DNA of 64,000 nucleotides from Prochlorococcus sp. AG-347-I06 (GTDB lineage Bacteria > Cyanobacteriota > Cyanobacteriia > PCC-6307 > Cyanobiaceae), in the NCBI GenBank assembly GCA_003281605.1, contig QCBM01000002.1, forward strand, positions 62,001 through 126,000. Direction: 5' to 3'. Position numbers and translations under genes: made by a program. Under the pieces are notes generated by a model that was not told the DNA's origin, did not search any database, and saw only the letters and a list, made by a program, of their open reading frames with translations. Positions 29,880 through 46,769 of the stretch are shown here, piece by piece (within the stretch, counting starts at the first letter, position 1; the number at the start of each line of letters is the position of its first letter).

Positions 29880-31181
29880 ATGAAATCTTTGGATTCAAAA
29901 ACTCCAAATCAAGATTGGCACCCAAATATTTGGCCACCTTTTACGCAAATTAATAACAGCAAACCGCAGATAGAAGTAACTCATGGTAAAGATGCCCTCC
30001 TATTTACTAAAGATCCTGAAAAAGAACTAATAGATGCAATTAGTAGTTGGTGGGTAACTCTTCATGGTCATAGTAACGAATATATTGCGGATGCCATTTT
30101 TGATCAATCAAAAAAACTTGAGCAAGTTATATTCGCTGATTTCTTACATCCACAAGCAAAAAAATTATCGGAAAGACTTAGTGAATTAACAAAACTAGAA
30201 AGATTATTCTTTTCTGATAACGGTTCTACTGCAGTGGAAGTCGCTTTAAAAATTGCCTTCCAATCATGGCAAAATAGAGGAGAGACAAGAACTCAAATAG
30301 TAGCTTTTGATGGTGCCTATCATGGTGATACGTTTGGCGCAATGGCTTTAGGCGAAAGAAATATTTTTAATGAGAATTTCGATAATCTTATGTTCCCAGT
30401 TAGAAGAGTCCCATGGCCTTCAACTTGGATGAACGATGAAGAAGTAGAAAATAAAGAAAATAAGGCGATCCAAAAATTAGAAACTCTACTTAAAACTCCC
30501 ACAGTTGCAGTAATCCTTGAGCCACTTGTTCAAGGAGCAGGGGGGATGAATATGGTTAGGCCTCAGTTTATCAAAAAAGTTTCAGAAATTATAAAAAATA
30601 ATAATTCTTTGTTAATTGCCGATGAAGTATTGACTGGGTTTGGAAGATGTGGAACCCTTTTTGCTTTTCAAAAGGCAAAAATCATTCCTGATTTAATAAG
30701 TATTTCAAAAGGTTTAACTGGTGGATTTTTACCAATGGGAATAACTTTATGTAAAGAAAAAATTTTTCAATCCTTTATTGATGATTCCCCAAGAAAAACT
30801 TTTTGGCATGGACATAGTTTTACTGCTAATCCTTTAGGTTGTGCTGCAGCAAACGCTAGCCTTGATTTATTAGAAAAAGAACCACAAAAATACCTTTCAT
30901 TTGAAGAAAAACATTTATCTTATCTAATTAAATTTAAAAACTTACCTTATATAAAGAAGGTAAGGGTATCCGGCACAATTGCTGCCTTCGATTTAGATAT
31001 TGGGAACAAAAAAGGTTATTTCAATAATATTGGGAAAGAAATAAAGAGTCTTGCAATGGAGCAAGGCTTATTCATTAGGCCCCTCGGGAATGTTATTTAC
31101 CTCTTGCCGCCTCTCTGTATAACAGATGATCAATTGGGGAAAAGTTACTGGATAATAAGGCAAATCTTAGACAATCTTTAG
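29880..31181 (+). CDS. bioA: Adenosylmethionine-8-amino-7-oxononanoate aminotransferase
   Basis: This 433-residue class III aminotransferase makes 7,8-diaminopelargonic acid with SAM as amino donor. WPPFTQ near the N terminus, SSWWVTLHGHSN (the W52-type substrate residues) and FDGAYHGDTFGAMA are BioA features. The PLP contacts are D248 (IADEVLTGFGR) and K277 (ISISKGLTGG). It is the last gene of the operon and ends 8 bp from the convergent DUF3143 gene. Confidence 0.96.
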   Translation: MKSLDSKTPNQDWHPNIWPPFTQINNSKPQIEVTHGKDALLFTKDPEKELIDAISSWWVTLHGHSNEYIADAIFDQSKKLEQVIFADFLHPQAKKLSERLSELTKLERLFFSDNGSTAVEVALKIAFQSWQNRGETRTQIVAFDGAYHGDTFGAMALGERNIFNENFDNLMFPVRRVPWPSTWMNDEEVENKENKAIQKLETLLKTPTVAVILEPLVQGAGGMNMVRPQFIKKVSEIIKNNNSLLIADEVLTGFGRCGTLFAFQKAKIIPDLISISKGLTGGFLPMGITLCKEKIFQSFIDDSPRKTFWHGHSFTANPLGCAAANASLDLLEKEPQKYLSFEEKHLSYLIKFKNLPYIKKVRVSGTIAAFDLDIGNKKGYFNNIGKEIKSLAMEQGLFIRPLGNVIYLLPPLCITDDQLGKSYWIIRQILDNL

Positions 31182-31189
31182 ATAGAAGT

Positions 31190-31447
31190 TTAAGGTCCCT
31201 GCATTATTGCATTTTCAACATCTTCTCTATTAATGCAGTAGGAAAATAGTCTTTTAGTTTCTTGTCCTTCACTTTCCCATGTAACACTTAAATCTTCTTG
31301 TTCAAAAATAATAGTTGCATTCCAATTTGAAAGTAACAGATACCATTTAGATGGATTATTAATATCCTTCACAGCACCTAAATCAGTTAGCCACAATTCC
31401 AATGATTGCAGTGAATTTTGATTGATAGGTTTTTTAGAGGGATTCAC
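31190..31447 (-). CDS. DUF3143 family protein
   Basis: This 85-residue soluble protein contains the LELWLTDLGAVKDINNPSKW and WESEGQETKRLFSYCINREDVENAI segments that I recall for DUF3143, a family restricted to cyanobacteria and plastid-bearing organisms. Many tryptophans and a compact beta-rich pattern suggest a small globular domain. Its function is unknown. It follows the J-domain gene by 16 bp, a conserved-looking pair. Confidence 0.75.
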   Translation of the reverse strand: MNPSKKPINQNSLQSLELWLTDLGAVKDINNPSKWYLLLSNWNATIIFEQEDLSVTWESEGQETKRLFSYCINREDVENAIMQGP

Positions 31448-31463
31448 AGACTTTTTTAAAAAA

Positions 31464-31904
31464 TTATTTAATTAGCCAAAGCGGTATCGTCTCTAATTCT
31501 TTTCCAGTAAAAGAAGCAATAAAAATTGAACCAATTAAACTTATAGAAATGATGATAATTAAAAGAAACAACGAAAACAATTCTCCATTCGAAAAAGGTC
31601 TTCTATTTCCTATTAAATTTTGATTATTAGAATCGATTACTAAATTATTTAAAACTTTACTATTATTGGTAATCCTAGAGTTTTCTTTTAGTTTGTCATC
31701 ATATATTTTCCTTAAATTACTATTATTTAAATGTTCATAAGCTTCAAGAACTTCTTGAAATTTACTTTTAGCAACGTCTATTTCTAATGAAGTTGTATCG
31801 GGATGCAACTCAATAGAAAGTTTACAAAATGCCTTTCTTAATTCATGATTGGATGCATTTTCATTTACACCTAAAATTTTGTAATAGGAAGTTTCTCCTT
31901 TCAA
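31464..31904 (-). CDS. J-domain protein with C-terminal membrane anchor
   Basis: This 146-residue protein starts with a complete J domain (about 5-68). It has SYYKILGVNENASNHELRKAF, the HPD motif in IELHPDTTS that stimulates Hsp70 ATPase, and FQEVLEAYEHLNNSNLRKIYDD. After a polar linker a single hydrophobic segment (LFSLFLLIIIISISLIGSIFIASF, about 110-133) anchors it in a membrane. There is no G/F-rich or zinc-finger region, so it is not a classical DnaJ. It probably recruits DnaK to the thylakoid or plasma membrane. Confidence 0.87.
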   Translation of the reverse strand: MKGETSYYKILGVNENASNHELRKAFCKLSIELHPDTTSLEIDVAKSKFQEVLEAYEHLNNSNLRKIYDDKLKENSRITNNSKVLNNLVIDSNNQNLIGNRRPFSNGELFSLFLLIIIISISLIGSIFIASFTGKELETIPLWLIK

Positions 31905-31966
31905 AATAATCTTTTATTAATATTGTAATTCTAATAAATTTTTACTAAATAGAATGTATCTAATAG

Positions 31967-32707
31967 ATGGTTAAAATTCATATTTATAACGTGATGAAAA
32001 AACAAAACATTCCAGAACAAATTCTTTCCTTAATAACTGAAGAAGAAATAAATATGTTTCAAGAGTTACAAATTAAAATTAAAGAATTAAACAATAAAAC
32101 CAATCTCACGAGATTAACTGATGGTGATGATTATTGGATATCTCAAGTTTTTGACAGCATTTGGCCATTTAAAGCTTTCACGAATATTAATTTTGATAAT
32201 AAAAAATTTTTAGATATAGGATCAGGCTGCGGCTTCCCAGGCTTAGCCTATGCCATAACTCATCCTAATTCTGAGATATACCTAATTGATTCTTTGAAAA
32301 AGAAAACAGATGCACTAAAATTTTTAGTTGAACAGATCAATTTCAAAAACAATATTTATGTAATCAATGATCGTGTTGAGAACTTAGCCCACCAACCGTT
32401 AATGAGAAATAATTTTGATATAGCAACAACTAGAGCAGTTAGTAATCCATCAACAGTTTCAGAATATATATTACCAATGTTAAAAAAAGAAGGGTTTGGA
32501 GTTTTATTTTGTGGCAAATGGACGGATGAAGAAAGCAAAAATCTAGATAAAACTTTAGAAATATTAGAAGGGAAAGTTAAAGAAAAAAAAGAGATACTTT
32601 TACCAAGAAATAAAGGCACACGAAATATTATTCTTATTCAACAAAAAAGATTATGCCCTGAAATTTACCCAAGAAAAGTTGGCAAACCTGAAAAAAATCC
32701 ATTATGA
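31967..32707 (+). CDS. rsmG: 16S rRNA (guanine527-N7)-methyltransferase
   Basis: This SAM-dependent methyltransferase is up to 246 residues long. Its family motifs are LTRLTDGDDYWISQVFDSI, the SAM motif FLDIGSGCGFPGLAYAI, IYLIDSLKKKTDALKFL and ATTRAVSNPSTVSEYILPML. The ATG at 31967 gives ten extra N-terminal residues; an ATG at 31994 (MKKQNIPEQ) is an equally good start. The C terminus (GTRNIILIQQ) is normal with a short basic extension. It ends 2 bp from the convergent reductase gene. Confidence 0.93.
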   Translation: MVKIHIYNVMKKQNIPEQILSLITEEEINMFQELQIKIKELNNKTNLTRLTDGDDYWISQVFDSIWPFKAFTNINFDNKKFLDIGSGCGFPGLAYAITHPNSEIYLIDSLKKKTDALKFLVEQINFKNNIYVINDRVENLAHQPLMRNNFDIATTRAVSNPSTVSEYILPMLKKEGFGVLFCGKWTDEESKNLDKTLEILEGKVKEKKEILLPRNKGTRNIILIQQKRLCPEIYPRKVGKPEKNPL

Positions 32708-32709
32708 AA

Positions 32710-33903
32710 TTATTTCTTTGATAATCTTTTAGATTTCTTATCTCCAAACTTTTCTTTTAAATTTCTCAATTTTCTTATAACTTTTTTTGGATTTATATGA
32801 CCTTCTAATACTCTCAATAATTGTCCTTCAGAAACATCTACATCTAGCAAATTTGAGTTGAATCCTGGGAACCAGTGGCTTCCATTACCAAGCAATTGAT
32901 ATCTAGCTCTTGCATATCCCTCCATATCTAACCAATCGATTAAATTTGAAAGCCAAAGCAGAACAGGAATATTAATATTTCCCGGCGTATATTCCCAACT
33001 TGGTAAATTTCTATTCCAATTTTGATGCCATTCTAAACCTAAGGAATTAATTGATTCCTGCCTTAATCTTTTTATTATCTTAGGCACATACTTCTCAGAT
33101 TCTGATAACAAAGAGACAGCTTCTAAATGCAGAGCAAAATCTGTCTCTTTTGCAATACCTACACTCAAAGTATGGACATTTTGATTTCTTAAGCAAAAAA
33201 GATCATTAAAAACTATAGGATGAAGTGGTTTACAAAATTCCAACATTTTTATTGAGGGAGTATGAAGATGCCCCCCTTTATCAGTGGGGCTTATTATGAA
33301 AACCCCAAGATCATGCTTATTGGCTAAATTAATAACCTTTGTATTTTCCTGATTAATGAAATACCAGTGCAAATTCACATAATCAAATAAGTTTGTTGAT
33401 ATGGCCTTTTCAATAAGAGAGGATTTTCCATGGGTTGAAAATCCTATAGATCCAATTAAATTTTCTTTTTGAAAATTCCTCAAAATATCAATGCAACCTC
33501 CATCTCGAATAGCCTGATGTAAATGTTCAGCAGTATTAATGCCATGTATTGCTAACAAATCAATTTTTTTAACTTTCAGTTTTTCAATACTTGTCATAAC
33601 ATCTCTCTCAAAAATTTCCGGATCACTATTTGGTGGAATCTTTGTTTGAACTATATTTGGGATTTTCTTAGTATTCTCAAAACACATACCCAATTGAACC
33701 TCAGAAGTTCCATAGTACTTGGCTGTTTCTACATGACTTAAGCCGTATTGTGTTGCAAGATCTAATATATTTTCTACTTTATTTTGTTCTTCGTATGAAA
33801 CCTCAGAAAAATCTAATTGATCCCAACTTTTTTGAAATCTCATACCACCTAAAGATAAAACAGGAATCTTCAGATTAGTTCTACCAAATCTACGATATTG
33901 CAT
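32710..33903 (-). CDS. Aldo/keto reductase family protein
   Basis: The N-terminal 280 residues form an aldo/keto reductase barrel. It starts MQYRRFGRTNLKIPVLSLGGMRF, then ILDLATQYGLSHVETAKYYGTSE with the catalytic Tyr, followed by DLLAIHGIN and IGFSTHGKSS. The conserved active-site His is replaced in the DLLAIHG segment as is usual for predicted oxidoreductases of this subgroup. The C-terminal 110 residues are an added helical region ending in a basic tail. It has no 4Fe-4S cysteines, unlike many similar-length members. Substrate unknown. It follows a 4Fe-4S ferredoxin gene by 10 bp. Confidence 0.87.
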   Translation of the reverse strand: MQYRRFGRTNLKIPVLSLGGMRFQKSWDQLDFSEVSYEEQNKVENILDLATQYGLSHVETAKYYGTSEVQLGMCFENTKKIPNIVQTKIPPNSDPEIFERDVMTSIEKLKVKKIDLLAIHGINTAEHLHQAIRDGGCIDILRNFQKENLIGSIGFSTHGKSSLIEKAISTNLFDYVNLHWYFINQENTKVINLANKHDLGVFIISPTDKGGHLHTPSIKMLEFCKPLHPIVFNDLFCLRNQNVHTLSVGIAKETDFALHLEAVSLLSESEKYVPKIIKRLRQESINSLGLEWHQNWNRNLPSWEYTPGNINIPVLLWLSNLIDWLDMEGYARARYQLLGNGSHWFPGFNSNLLDVDVSEGQLLRVLEGHINPKKVIRKLRNLKEKFGDKKSKRLSKK

Positions 33904-33913
33904 CTTTTTGATA

Positions 33914-34273
33914 TTAGTGCTTATTCATTCTCGGTGGCTTTCCAAATGTTTGAAACATATCCCTATCAAGACTATTCTCTAAATCATCCAATTCCTCAAA
34001 TTTGACCCAATGAATACAATCAACGGGGCATGTATCTATTGCTTCTTGTATAACATCAGAACTATCTCCATCTTGCCTAATAGCTCGACTTCTACCATGA
34101 AATTCATCAACAGTGAAAGTGTTCGAAGCGACGTGGACACAGTACTGACAACCAATACACCTAGCTTCATCAACCCATACAGCTTTTTCAGTTAACTTAC
34201 CACCTAAGACAGGCTCCCAGCCTGTAATCTCAATTTTTTCTTCAGTCTTATGAAATGGATCCGTAAAATCCAT
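33914..34273 (-). CDS. [4Fe-4S] ferredoxin
   Basis: This 119-residue protein has a cluster motif CIGCQYC (C39, C42, C45) and a fourth ligand C82 in TCPVDC, with C86 as an additional cysteine. Only one full 4Fe-4S set is present. The insert between the motifs (FTVDEFHGRSRAIRQDGD) matches cyanobacterial ferredoxins found next to Ycf35 genes. The electron partner is unknown. It is the third gene of a DUF2997-Ycf35-ferredoxin group and may continue into the reductase gene. Confidence 0.88.
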   Translation of the reverse strand: MDFTDPFHKTEEKIEITGWEPVLGGKLTEKAVWVDEARCIGCQYCVHVASNTFTVDEFHGRSRAIRQDGDSSDVIQEAIDTCPVDCIHWVKFEELDDLENSLDRDMFQTFGKPPRMNKH

Positions 34274-34282
34274 ATCTTGAAA

Positions 34283-34675
34283 TTAGTTTTCCCACTTGGT
34301 TAAAACCAGTTCTATAGAGCCATCATTCTTATTCTTTTGTTCTACTATTTGGTATCCATCCTCTTGTGTTTTAGAAATTATTGTTTGGTAAGCATACATT
34401 TGTGTAATTTTTGAGATAAATCTTTCTACTGGAATCTCAAATTTCCATAGATCAAGGTCAGTAACTAATTCATATACATTAGAATTGTTATCCCATTTAA
34501 ATCCAACTTGGGTATCACCAGGTAAATGCATACTTATGTCAACAGCTGTAAATTGACCTTTATATCCTTTGACAAACTTTTCTTCTTGATTGATACAATA
34601 ACCGAAATGATTTAAAGCCTTAATTAATGGCTCTGCTTCTTTGAGCTGGGTTTTAATCGTACTAAAATGTGACAT
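34283..34675 (-). CDS. Ycf35 / DUF1257 family protein
   Basis: This 130-residue soluble protein begins MSHFSTIKTQLKEAEPLIKALNHFGY and contains YAYQTII in its C-terminal half, both recalled features of Ycf35 (DUF1257), conserved in cyanobacteria and algal plastids. No cofactor or catalytic motif is visible. It overlaps the DUF2997 gene by 14 bp and lies 9 bp from the ferredoxin gene, a tight and recurrent cluster. Function is unknown. Confidence 0.85.
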   Translation of the reverse strand: MSHFSTIKTQLKEAEPLIKALNHFGYCINQEEKFVKGYKGQFTAVDISMHLPGDTQVGFKWDNNSNVYELVTDLDLWKFEIPVERFISKITQMYAYQTIISKTQEDGYQIVEQKNKNDGSIELVLTKWEN

Positions 34676-34877
34676 TAGATTCGTTGTTTAGTTGTTTTAA
34701 GTTTTCATTTTGGTCAGAGATGAAAGCTTCAGATGATTTATTCTTAACTGTTACTTCACCTAAAGCTTCTTCAAGATTTTTGGTAGCTTCATTGCATGAA
34801 TTACCAGTAAACCCTTCAACAGTCTCTTCAACTCTTCCGTCTTGATGAATTTTGAATCTCAATGTTTTTTGAGGCAT
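34662..34877 (-). CDS. DUF2997 family protein
   Basis: The small protein MPQKTLRFKIHQDGRVEETVEGF, continuing NSCNEATKNLEEALGEV, matches DUF2997, partner of Ycf35 in cyanobacteria. I chose the ATG at 34877 (71 residues); a TTG three codons upstream is also in frame but lies inside a palindrome. The core is about 48 residues, followed by a Ser/Asn/Glu-rich tail. It overlaps the Ycf35 gene by 14 bp. Confidence 0.8.
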   Translation of the reverse strand: MPQKTLRFKIHQDGRVEETVEGFTGNSCNEATKNLEEALGEVTVKNKSSEAFISDQNENLKQLNNESNVTF

Positions 34878-34884
34878 TAAATTC

Positions 34885-34911
34885 AAGTACTGAGTACTTT
34901 TACTTTATATA
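34885..34911 (-). promoter_or_regulatory. Promoter and palindromic operator candidate for the DUF2997-Ycf35-ferredoxin operon
   Basis: A perfect palindrome AAGTACT-G-AGTACTT (34885-34899) lies 8 bp upstream of the DUF2997 ATG. A -10-like TATATA (34911-34906 on the minus strand) precedes it by 6 bp, so the predicted transcription start falls at the edge of the palindrome. This is a classical position for a repressor operator. It resembles a cyanobacterial LexA box (GTAC-N4-GTAC type) but the spacer is one base short. Confidence 0.45.
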
Positions 34912-35025
34912 GAATAACGAAAATATTTTGTTTCAGTTGGTACAAGTTAATTAATTTTAATTTTTATATTGAATATCTAATAAATTAAATTTTTGTGTCC
35001 TGTTTTTAAAAAAAAAATAAGATTT

Positions 35026-35793
35026 TTAATTATAAAAACCTTGCATGCCCATTGAATCAAGGGCAGTTTTTGCTTCTTCCATAACAGATGGTTCTTTATC
35101 GAAAAGAGCTATTTTAGTACATTCATCAACGAAACTTTCTTGGAATGTGTTGTTTAATTTTTCGTACAACCTACACAATGACCAAATACAATTACTTCGC
35201 ACACCTGATTCATTATCTATCTTTAAACTTATTAAAAGTTGTTCTGCTGCTAATTGAGCGTTTTCAAAAGAAACATTTCCAATTTCAGCTAATGAACTAG
35301 ATGACCACAACCTTACTGCAGCAACATCATTCTTTAAAGCATTTATTAATGGTTCTAAAACAATTTGATTATCATAATTAGCTAAGCTCCATGCAGTTGC
35401 TCTTCTGACATAGGCATTATCATCAGTCTTCAAAAGACTGACAAGTTTTTGGACTGCGCTAGGACATGGATTACGACCTAAAGCATATACCGCACTCATT
35501 CTTTCAACAGGGCAAGGTTGATCGAGTAATGGTAACAAAAGGGGGAAAGACCTTTGATCTCTATACTCACAAAATATTCTTAAGCCTTGTATTCTCTCTT
35601 CTCTATTACCTTTGAGCATTTTTAAAGCTTCATCACACTCTTGAGTGATATTTAAATCTTTTGAAAAAACATCTTCATCAATTTGCTCTAAAGGATCTAT
35701 TTCAATCTCTAAAGCCAATTCTCTGGCTAAAACGTCTGGATCAATTGCAATTTCAGCTAAACTTTCTTGATTAGAATCCTTATTTTTTGTCAT
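35026..35793 (-). CDS. HEAT-repeat protein
   Basis: This 255-residue protein consists mostly of HEAT/PBS-lyase-type helical repeats of about 30 residues: RDQRSFPLLLPLLDQPCPVERMSAVYALG, then CPSAVQKLVSLLKTDDNAYVRRATAWSLANY, NQIVLEPLINALKNDVAAVRLWSSSSLAEIG and later ones. Such scaffolds bind proteins. In phycobilisome-bearing cyanobacteria some are bilin lyases, but no lyase-specific residues are identified here and this lineage lacks phycobilisomes. It is preceded 19 bp upstream by a 48-residue membrane protein. Confidence 0.85.
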   Translation of the reverse strand: MTKNKDSNQESLAEIAIDPDVLARELALEIEIDPLEQIDEDVFSKDLNITQECDEALKMLKGNREERIQGLRIFCEYRDQRSFPLLLPLLDQPCPVERMSAVYALGRNPCPSAVQKLVSLLKTDDNAYVRRATAWSLANYDNQIVLEPLINALKNDVAAVRLWSSSSLAEIGNVSFENAQLAAEQLLISLKIDNESGVRSNCIWSLCRLYEKLNNTFQESFVDECTKIALFDKEPSVMEEAKTALDSMGMQGFYN

Positions 35794-35812
35794 TTTTCAG
35801 AATCTAATAATA

Positions 35813-35959
35813 TTAATTGGTTGGAGCAGGTGACATCATATCTCCTGGCAACCAAATTCTTGCACTAACTGCAAAAAAGGCAATCCCAAAAAGTGCGACG
35901 ATAGCGAAAGGTAAAATTTTTGTCTTAATAAAACCCAAAGATTCAAGATCAATTAACAC
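35813..35959 (-). CDS. Small single-span membrane protein, 48 aa
   Basis: A 48-codon frame with a GTG start lies between rlmN and the HEAT-repeat gene. The product starts MLIDLESLGFIKTKILPF, has one membrane helix (about residues 16-36, including AIVALFGIAFFAVSARIWL) and ends with PGDMMSPAPTN. This is the size and shape of small photosystem, cytochrome b6f or NDH-1 subunits, but it matches none that I remember. The coding quality (one helix, polar ends) makes it a likely real gene. Confidence 0.65.
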   Translation of the reverse strand: MLIDLESLGFIKTKILPFAIVALFGIAFFAVSARIWLPGDMMSPAPTN

Positions 35960-36024
35960 AATAATAGCCTGTTAAAGAGACTTTTAAAAAAATTTTTTAG
36001 ATAATATTTTCTTAGATAATATTA

Positions 36025-37080
<1,056 letters not shown>

Positions 37081-37097
37081 TTATTTTAAAATTATTT

Positions 37098-37253
<156 letters not shown>

Positions 37254-37303
37254 TTATATTTTAAAGATCTATTCTAGTCACTAAAAATAATAATAGATAA
37301 TAT

Positions 37304-41431
<4,128 letters not shown>

Positions 41432-41438
41432 TTAAAGA

Positions 41439-43349
<1,911 letters not shown>

Positions 43350-43383
43350 CTAATTTAAATTAAAAATGGTTTCAATTTGATAT

Positions 43384-46300
43384 TTAATCTTCCTCATATT
43401 CTGAGGTTCCGAGAGATTCGTAAGTAGGTCTTGCTGGAGTATTTCTTCTCGGATTGATATCTTGCATTAAATCTACTTCTTTTCCTTCATCTGTATAGAC
43501 TCCTATATCCAAGCCTAGAGATTGTAATTCCCTCATAAGAACTTTAAATGACTCAGGAGTTCCAGGCCTAGGGATCGGTTTACCTTTTACGATTGCATTA
43601 AGCGCTTCATTTCTTCCTTGCATGTCATCAGATTTAACTGTTAACAATTCTTGCAGTGTGTAAGCGGCTCCATAAGCTTCAAGAGCCCATACTTCCATTT
43701 CTCCAAGCCTTTGTCCACCTTGCTGAGCTTTACCGCCCAATGGTTGCTGTGTAACTAGAGAGTAAGGCCCAGTAGATCTGGCATGAATTTTATCATCCAC
43801 CAAATGAACTAACTTGAGGAAGTGAGAGTATCCAACAGCAACTGGCTGATCAAAAGGTTCACCTGTCCTACCATCTTTAAGTAATAACTTTCCAGGGTCA
43901 TCAGGATTGTAAACCCAAGCTTTACCTGGTTGTTTTGAAGCTTCCTCTAAAAATGCTTGAACAGTTTGATGTGATTTTTCAGCTCCATACATTTCATCAA
44001 ATGGTACGACTTTAACCCGGCAATTTAAGTTGGAAGCTGCCCAGCCCATAAGTAATTCAAAAACTTGACCAACATTCATCCTACTTGGAACTCCTAAAGG
44101 ATTAAGAACTATATCTACAGGCGTTCCATCAGGTAAATAAGGCATATCTTCTCGGGGTAAGATTCTGCTAATAATTCCTTTATTTCCATGCCTCCCGGCC
44201 ATTTTGTCACCTACTTGAATTTTTCTTCTCTGAGCAACATAAACCCTGACAACCATATTTGCTCCGGGAGGTAATTCATCACCTTGTTCTCTAGTATAAA
44301 TACGAACATCCAAAACCCTTCCCTTTTCAGTTTTAGGTACTCTGAGGGAGTTGTCTCTCACATCTCGAGCTTTTTCACCAAAAATAGCTCTTAATAGTTT
44401 TTCTTCCGGTGGTTGGTCTGATTCCCCTTTTGGAGTCACTTTTCCTACAAGGATATCTCCACTCTCTACAAAAGCACCAATCCTAATAATCCCCATCTCA
44501 TCAAGGTTATTCAAGCTTTCTTCCGAGATATTGGGAATCTCTCTCGTTATCTCTTCAGGCCCTAACTTCGTTTGTCTTGCTTCAATTTCATATTTTTCAA
44601 TATGCACTGAAGTATATAAATCATCAGTTACCATCCTCTCACTCACAAGAATTGCATCTTCGTAGTTGTAGCCCTCCCATGGCATATAAGCAATTAAAAC
44701 GTTTTGGCCAAGGGCAATTTCCCCTCCTTCACATGCAGATCCATCTGCTAAAACCTGACCAGATATAACTCTATCTCCAATTTTCACTATAGGTCTTTGG
44801 TTGAGGCAAGTATCTTGATTTGATCTTTGATATTTCTGTAGATAGTGAAAATGTTCATTATCATCCTCATCTTTGATGACAATCTCATTAGCATCTACGT
44901 AAGATACAGTTCCATTAACTTTTGTTATGGGAACCATCCCCGAATCTCTAGCAACTTGAGATTCTAAACCTGTACCAACTAAAGGACGTTCTGGCCTGAG
45001 CAGTGGAACGGCTTGGCGTTGCATATTTGATCCCATTAGAGCTCTATTAGCATCATCATGTTCCAAGAAAGGAATAAGTGAAGTAGCAACTGATATGACC
45101 TGAACAGGAGAAAGCTGAACGTAATCAACTTGATGAGGAGGAACTTTTTCAAAATCTTGTCTATATCTTACTGGTATTAGATCTGCAATTATATTTCCAT
45201 CCTTATCAGTTGCGACGTCTCCTGGAGCAACCCTACACTCATCTTCTAAATCAGCAGAAAGGTAAACAGGATTTCCTTCTTTGTCCACTTTACCGTTTTT
45301 GACTTCCCAAAAAGGTGTTTCAATGAAACCATATTCATTAACTCTTGCATGGGTAGCTAAAGAATTTATAAGTCCTGCATTAGGACCTTCAGGAGTCTCG
45401 ATAGGACATAATCTTCCATAATGCGAAGGGTGAATATCTCTTACTGCAAAGCCGGCTCTTTCTCTAGTTAAACCTCCTGGACCTAATGCTGAAATTCTTC
45501 TCTTGTGTGTTAATTCAGCCAGAGGATTAGTTTGATCCATGAACTGGCTTAATTGACTGGATCCAAAAAATTCCTTTATAGCAGCAACTAAGGGTTTCGG
45601 ATTTACCAGTTGAGCTGGAGTTAAAGAATCTGTTTCTCCTACAGTCATTCTCTCTTTAATAATTCTCTCTAAGCGATTAAGCCCAACCCTGACTTGATTT
45701 TGTAGAAGTTCTCCTACAGATCTAACCCTTCGATTACCAAGGTGGTCAATATCATCCAAACTAGCGCCGCCAATATCCAATTCTAAATTAATTAAATAAT
45801 CAATTGTAGAGAGGACATCTTCATGGGTAAGTGTTCTCACATCGTTTGGTATAGTAAGTCTCAATTTATTATTTATTTTATATCTACCAACTCGGCCTAA
45901 GTCATATCTTTTGGGATCAAAAAACCTACTGTGCAAAAGCTGTTGTCCGCCCGAAACAGAGGGAGGTTCACCAGGACGTAGCTTCTTGTATAGCTCAAGT
46001 AATGCCTGGTCCTCTGAATTTATACCCTCGTCATTAGCTGACTCAATTGATCTTTCATAAAACTCAGGATGCCTAAGTTTATCGACCACATCATTATCTG
46101 AAAGGCCCATCGCTCTCATAAGAACGTGAGCATTAATTTTTCTAGTTTTGTCAACTCTGACAAATAGTAAATTATTTTTGTCAGTTTCGAATTTTAACCA
46201 AGCACCTCTATTAGGAATAACGCTAGCATTGTAGGTTCTTCGACCATTTTTATCCAGTTCATCTTTGAAATATACTCCGGGACTTCGAACAATTTGATTA

Positions 46301-46677
46301 ACAATAACTCTTTCAGCACCATTAATGATGAAAGTTCCTCTTTCAGTCATTAATGGTAGTTCGCCAATAAATACTTCTTGTTCTTTAATTTCCCCTGTTT
46401 CTTTATTAATTAACCTGCAAGTTACATACATTTGAGATGCAAATGTAGCATCTCTTCTTTTGGCTTCCTCAACATCATGTCTAGGCCTTTTTAACCTGTA
46501 CTCTTCACCGATGAAATGTAATTCTAATTTACCTGTGTAATCAGAAATTGGAGAAAAATTCTGTAGTTCTTCTATTAAACCCTTTTCCAAAAACCATTTA
46601 AAGCTTGCTCTTTGTACTTCAACTAAATCTGGTAGGTAAGTAGCTGTTTTTGCTACCTGTAAAGCGCTACTGCTCAT
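43384..46677 (-). CDS. rpoB: RNA polymerase beta subunit
   Basis: This 1097-residue subunit has the rifampicin-region segment [64 protein letters not shown]. It also has the [15 protein letters not shown] segment, the [10 protein letters not shown] motif and the C-terminal [21 protein letters not shown] region close to that of all bacteria. It is short, lacking several insertions of proteobacterial RpoB, as usual in cyanobacteria. It heads the rpoB-rpoC1-rpoC2 operon and is separated from tatD by 235 bp that hold a promoter candidate. Confidence 0.99.
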   Translation of the reverse strand: MSSSALQVAKTATYLPDLVEVQRASFKWFLEKGLIEELQNFSPISDYTGKLELHFIGEEYRLKRPRHDVEEAKRRDATFASQMYVTCRLINKETGEIKEQEVFIGELPLMTERGTFIINGAERVIVNQIVRSPGVYFKDELDKNGRRTYNASVIPNRGAWLKFETDKNNLLFVRVDKTRKINAHVLMRAMGLSDNDVVDKLRHPEFYERSIESANDEGINSEDQALLELYKKLRPGEPPSVSGGQQLLHSRFFDPKRYDLGRVGRYKINNKLRLTIPNDVRTLTHEDVLSTIDYLINLELDIGGASLDDIDHLGNRRVRSVGELLQNQVRVGLNRLERIIKERMTVGETDSLTPAQLVNPKPLVAAIKEFFGSSQLSQFMDQTNPLAELTHKRRISALGPGGLTRERAGFAVRDIHPSHYGRLCPIETPEGPNAGLINSLATHARVNEYGFIETPFWEVKNGKVDKEGNPVYLSADLEDECRVAPGDVATDKDGNIIADLIPVRYRQDFEKVPPHQVDYVQLSPVQVISVATSLIPFLEHDDANRALMGSNMQRQAVPLLRPERPLVGTGLESQVARDSGMVPITKVNGTVSYVDANEIVIKDEDDNEHFHYLQKYQRSNQDTCLNQRPIVKIGDRVISGQVLADGSACEGGEIALGQNVLIAYMPWEGYNYEDAILVSERMVTDDLYTSVHIEKYEIEARQTKLGPEEITREIPNISEESLNNLDEMGIIRIGAFVESGDILVGKVTPKGESDQPPEEKLLRAIFGEKARDVRDNSLRVPKTEKGRVLDVRIYTREQGDELPPGANMVVRVYVAQRRKIQVGDKMAGRHGNKGIISRILPREDMPYLPDGTPVDIVLNPLGVPSRMNVGQVFELLMGWAASNLNCRVKVVPFDEMYGAEKSHQTVQAFLEEASKQPGKAWVYNPDDPGKLLLKDGRTGEPFDQPVAVGYSHFLKLVHLVDDKIHARSTGPYSLVTQQPLGGKAQQGGQRLGEMEVWALEAYGAAYTLQELLTVKSDDMQGRNEALNAIVKGKPIPRPGTPESFKVLMRELQSLGLDIGVYTDEGKEVDLMQDINPRRNTPARPTYESLGTSEYEED

Positions 46678-46769
46678 CCAAGAAATCCTGCGATTTTGTG
46701 AGATTTACTATTTACTATTAATCTACTCAATATTTTAGTTATTTAACTTATCACTTAAATGAGATAACC

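Noticed and set aside
34885-34899. Palindrome as a LexA (SOS) box
   Set aside because: The two GTAC halves are separated by three bases rather than the four of the cyanobacterial consensus, and the genes are not DNA-repair genes. It is kept as an unidentified operator.
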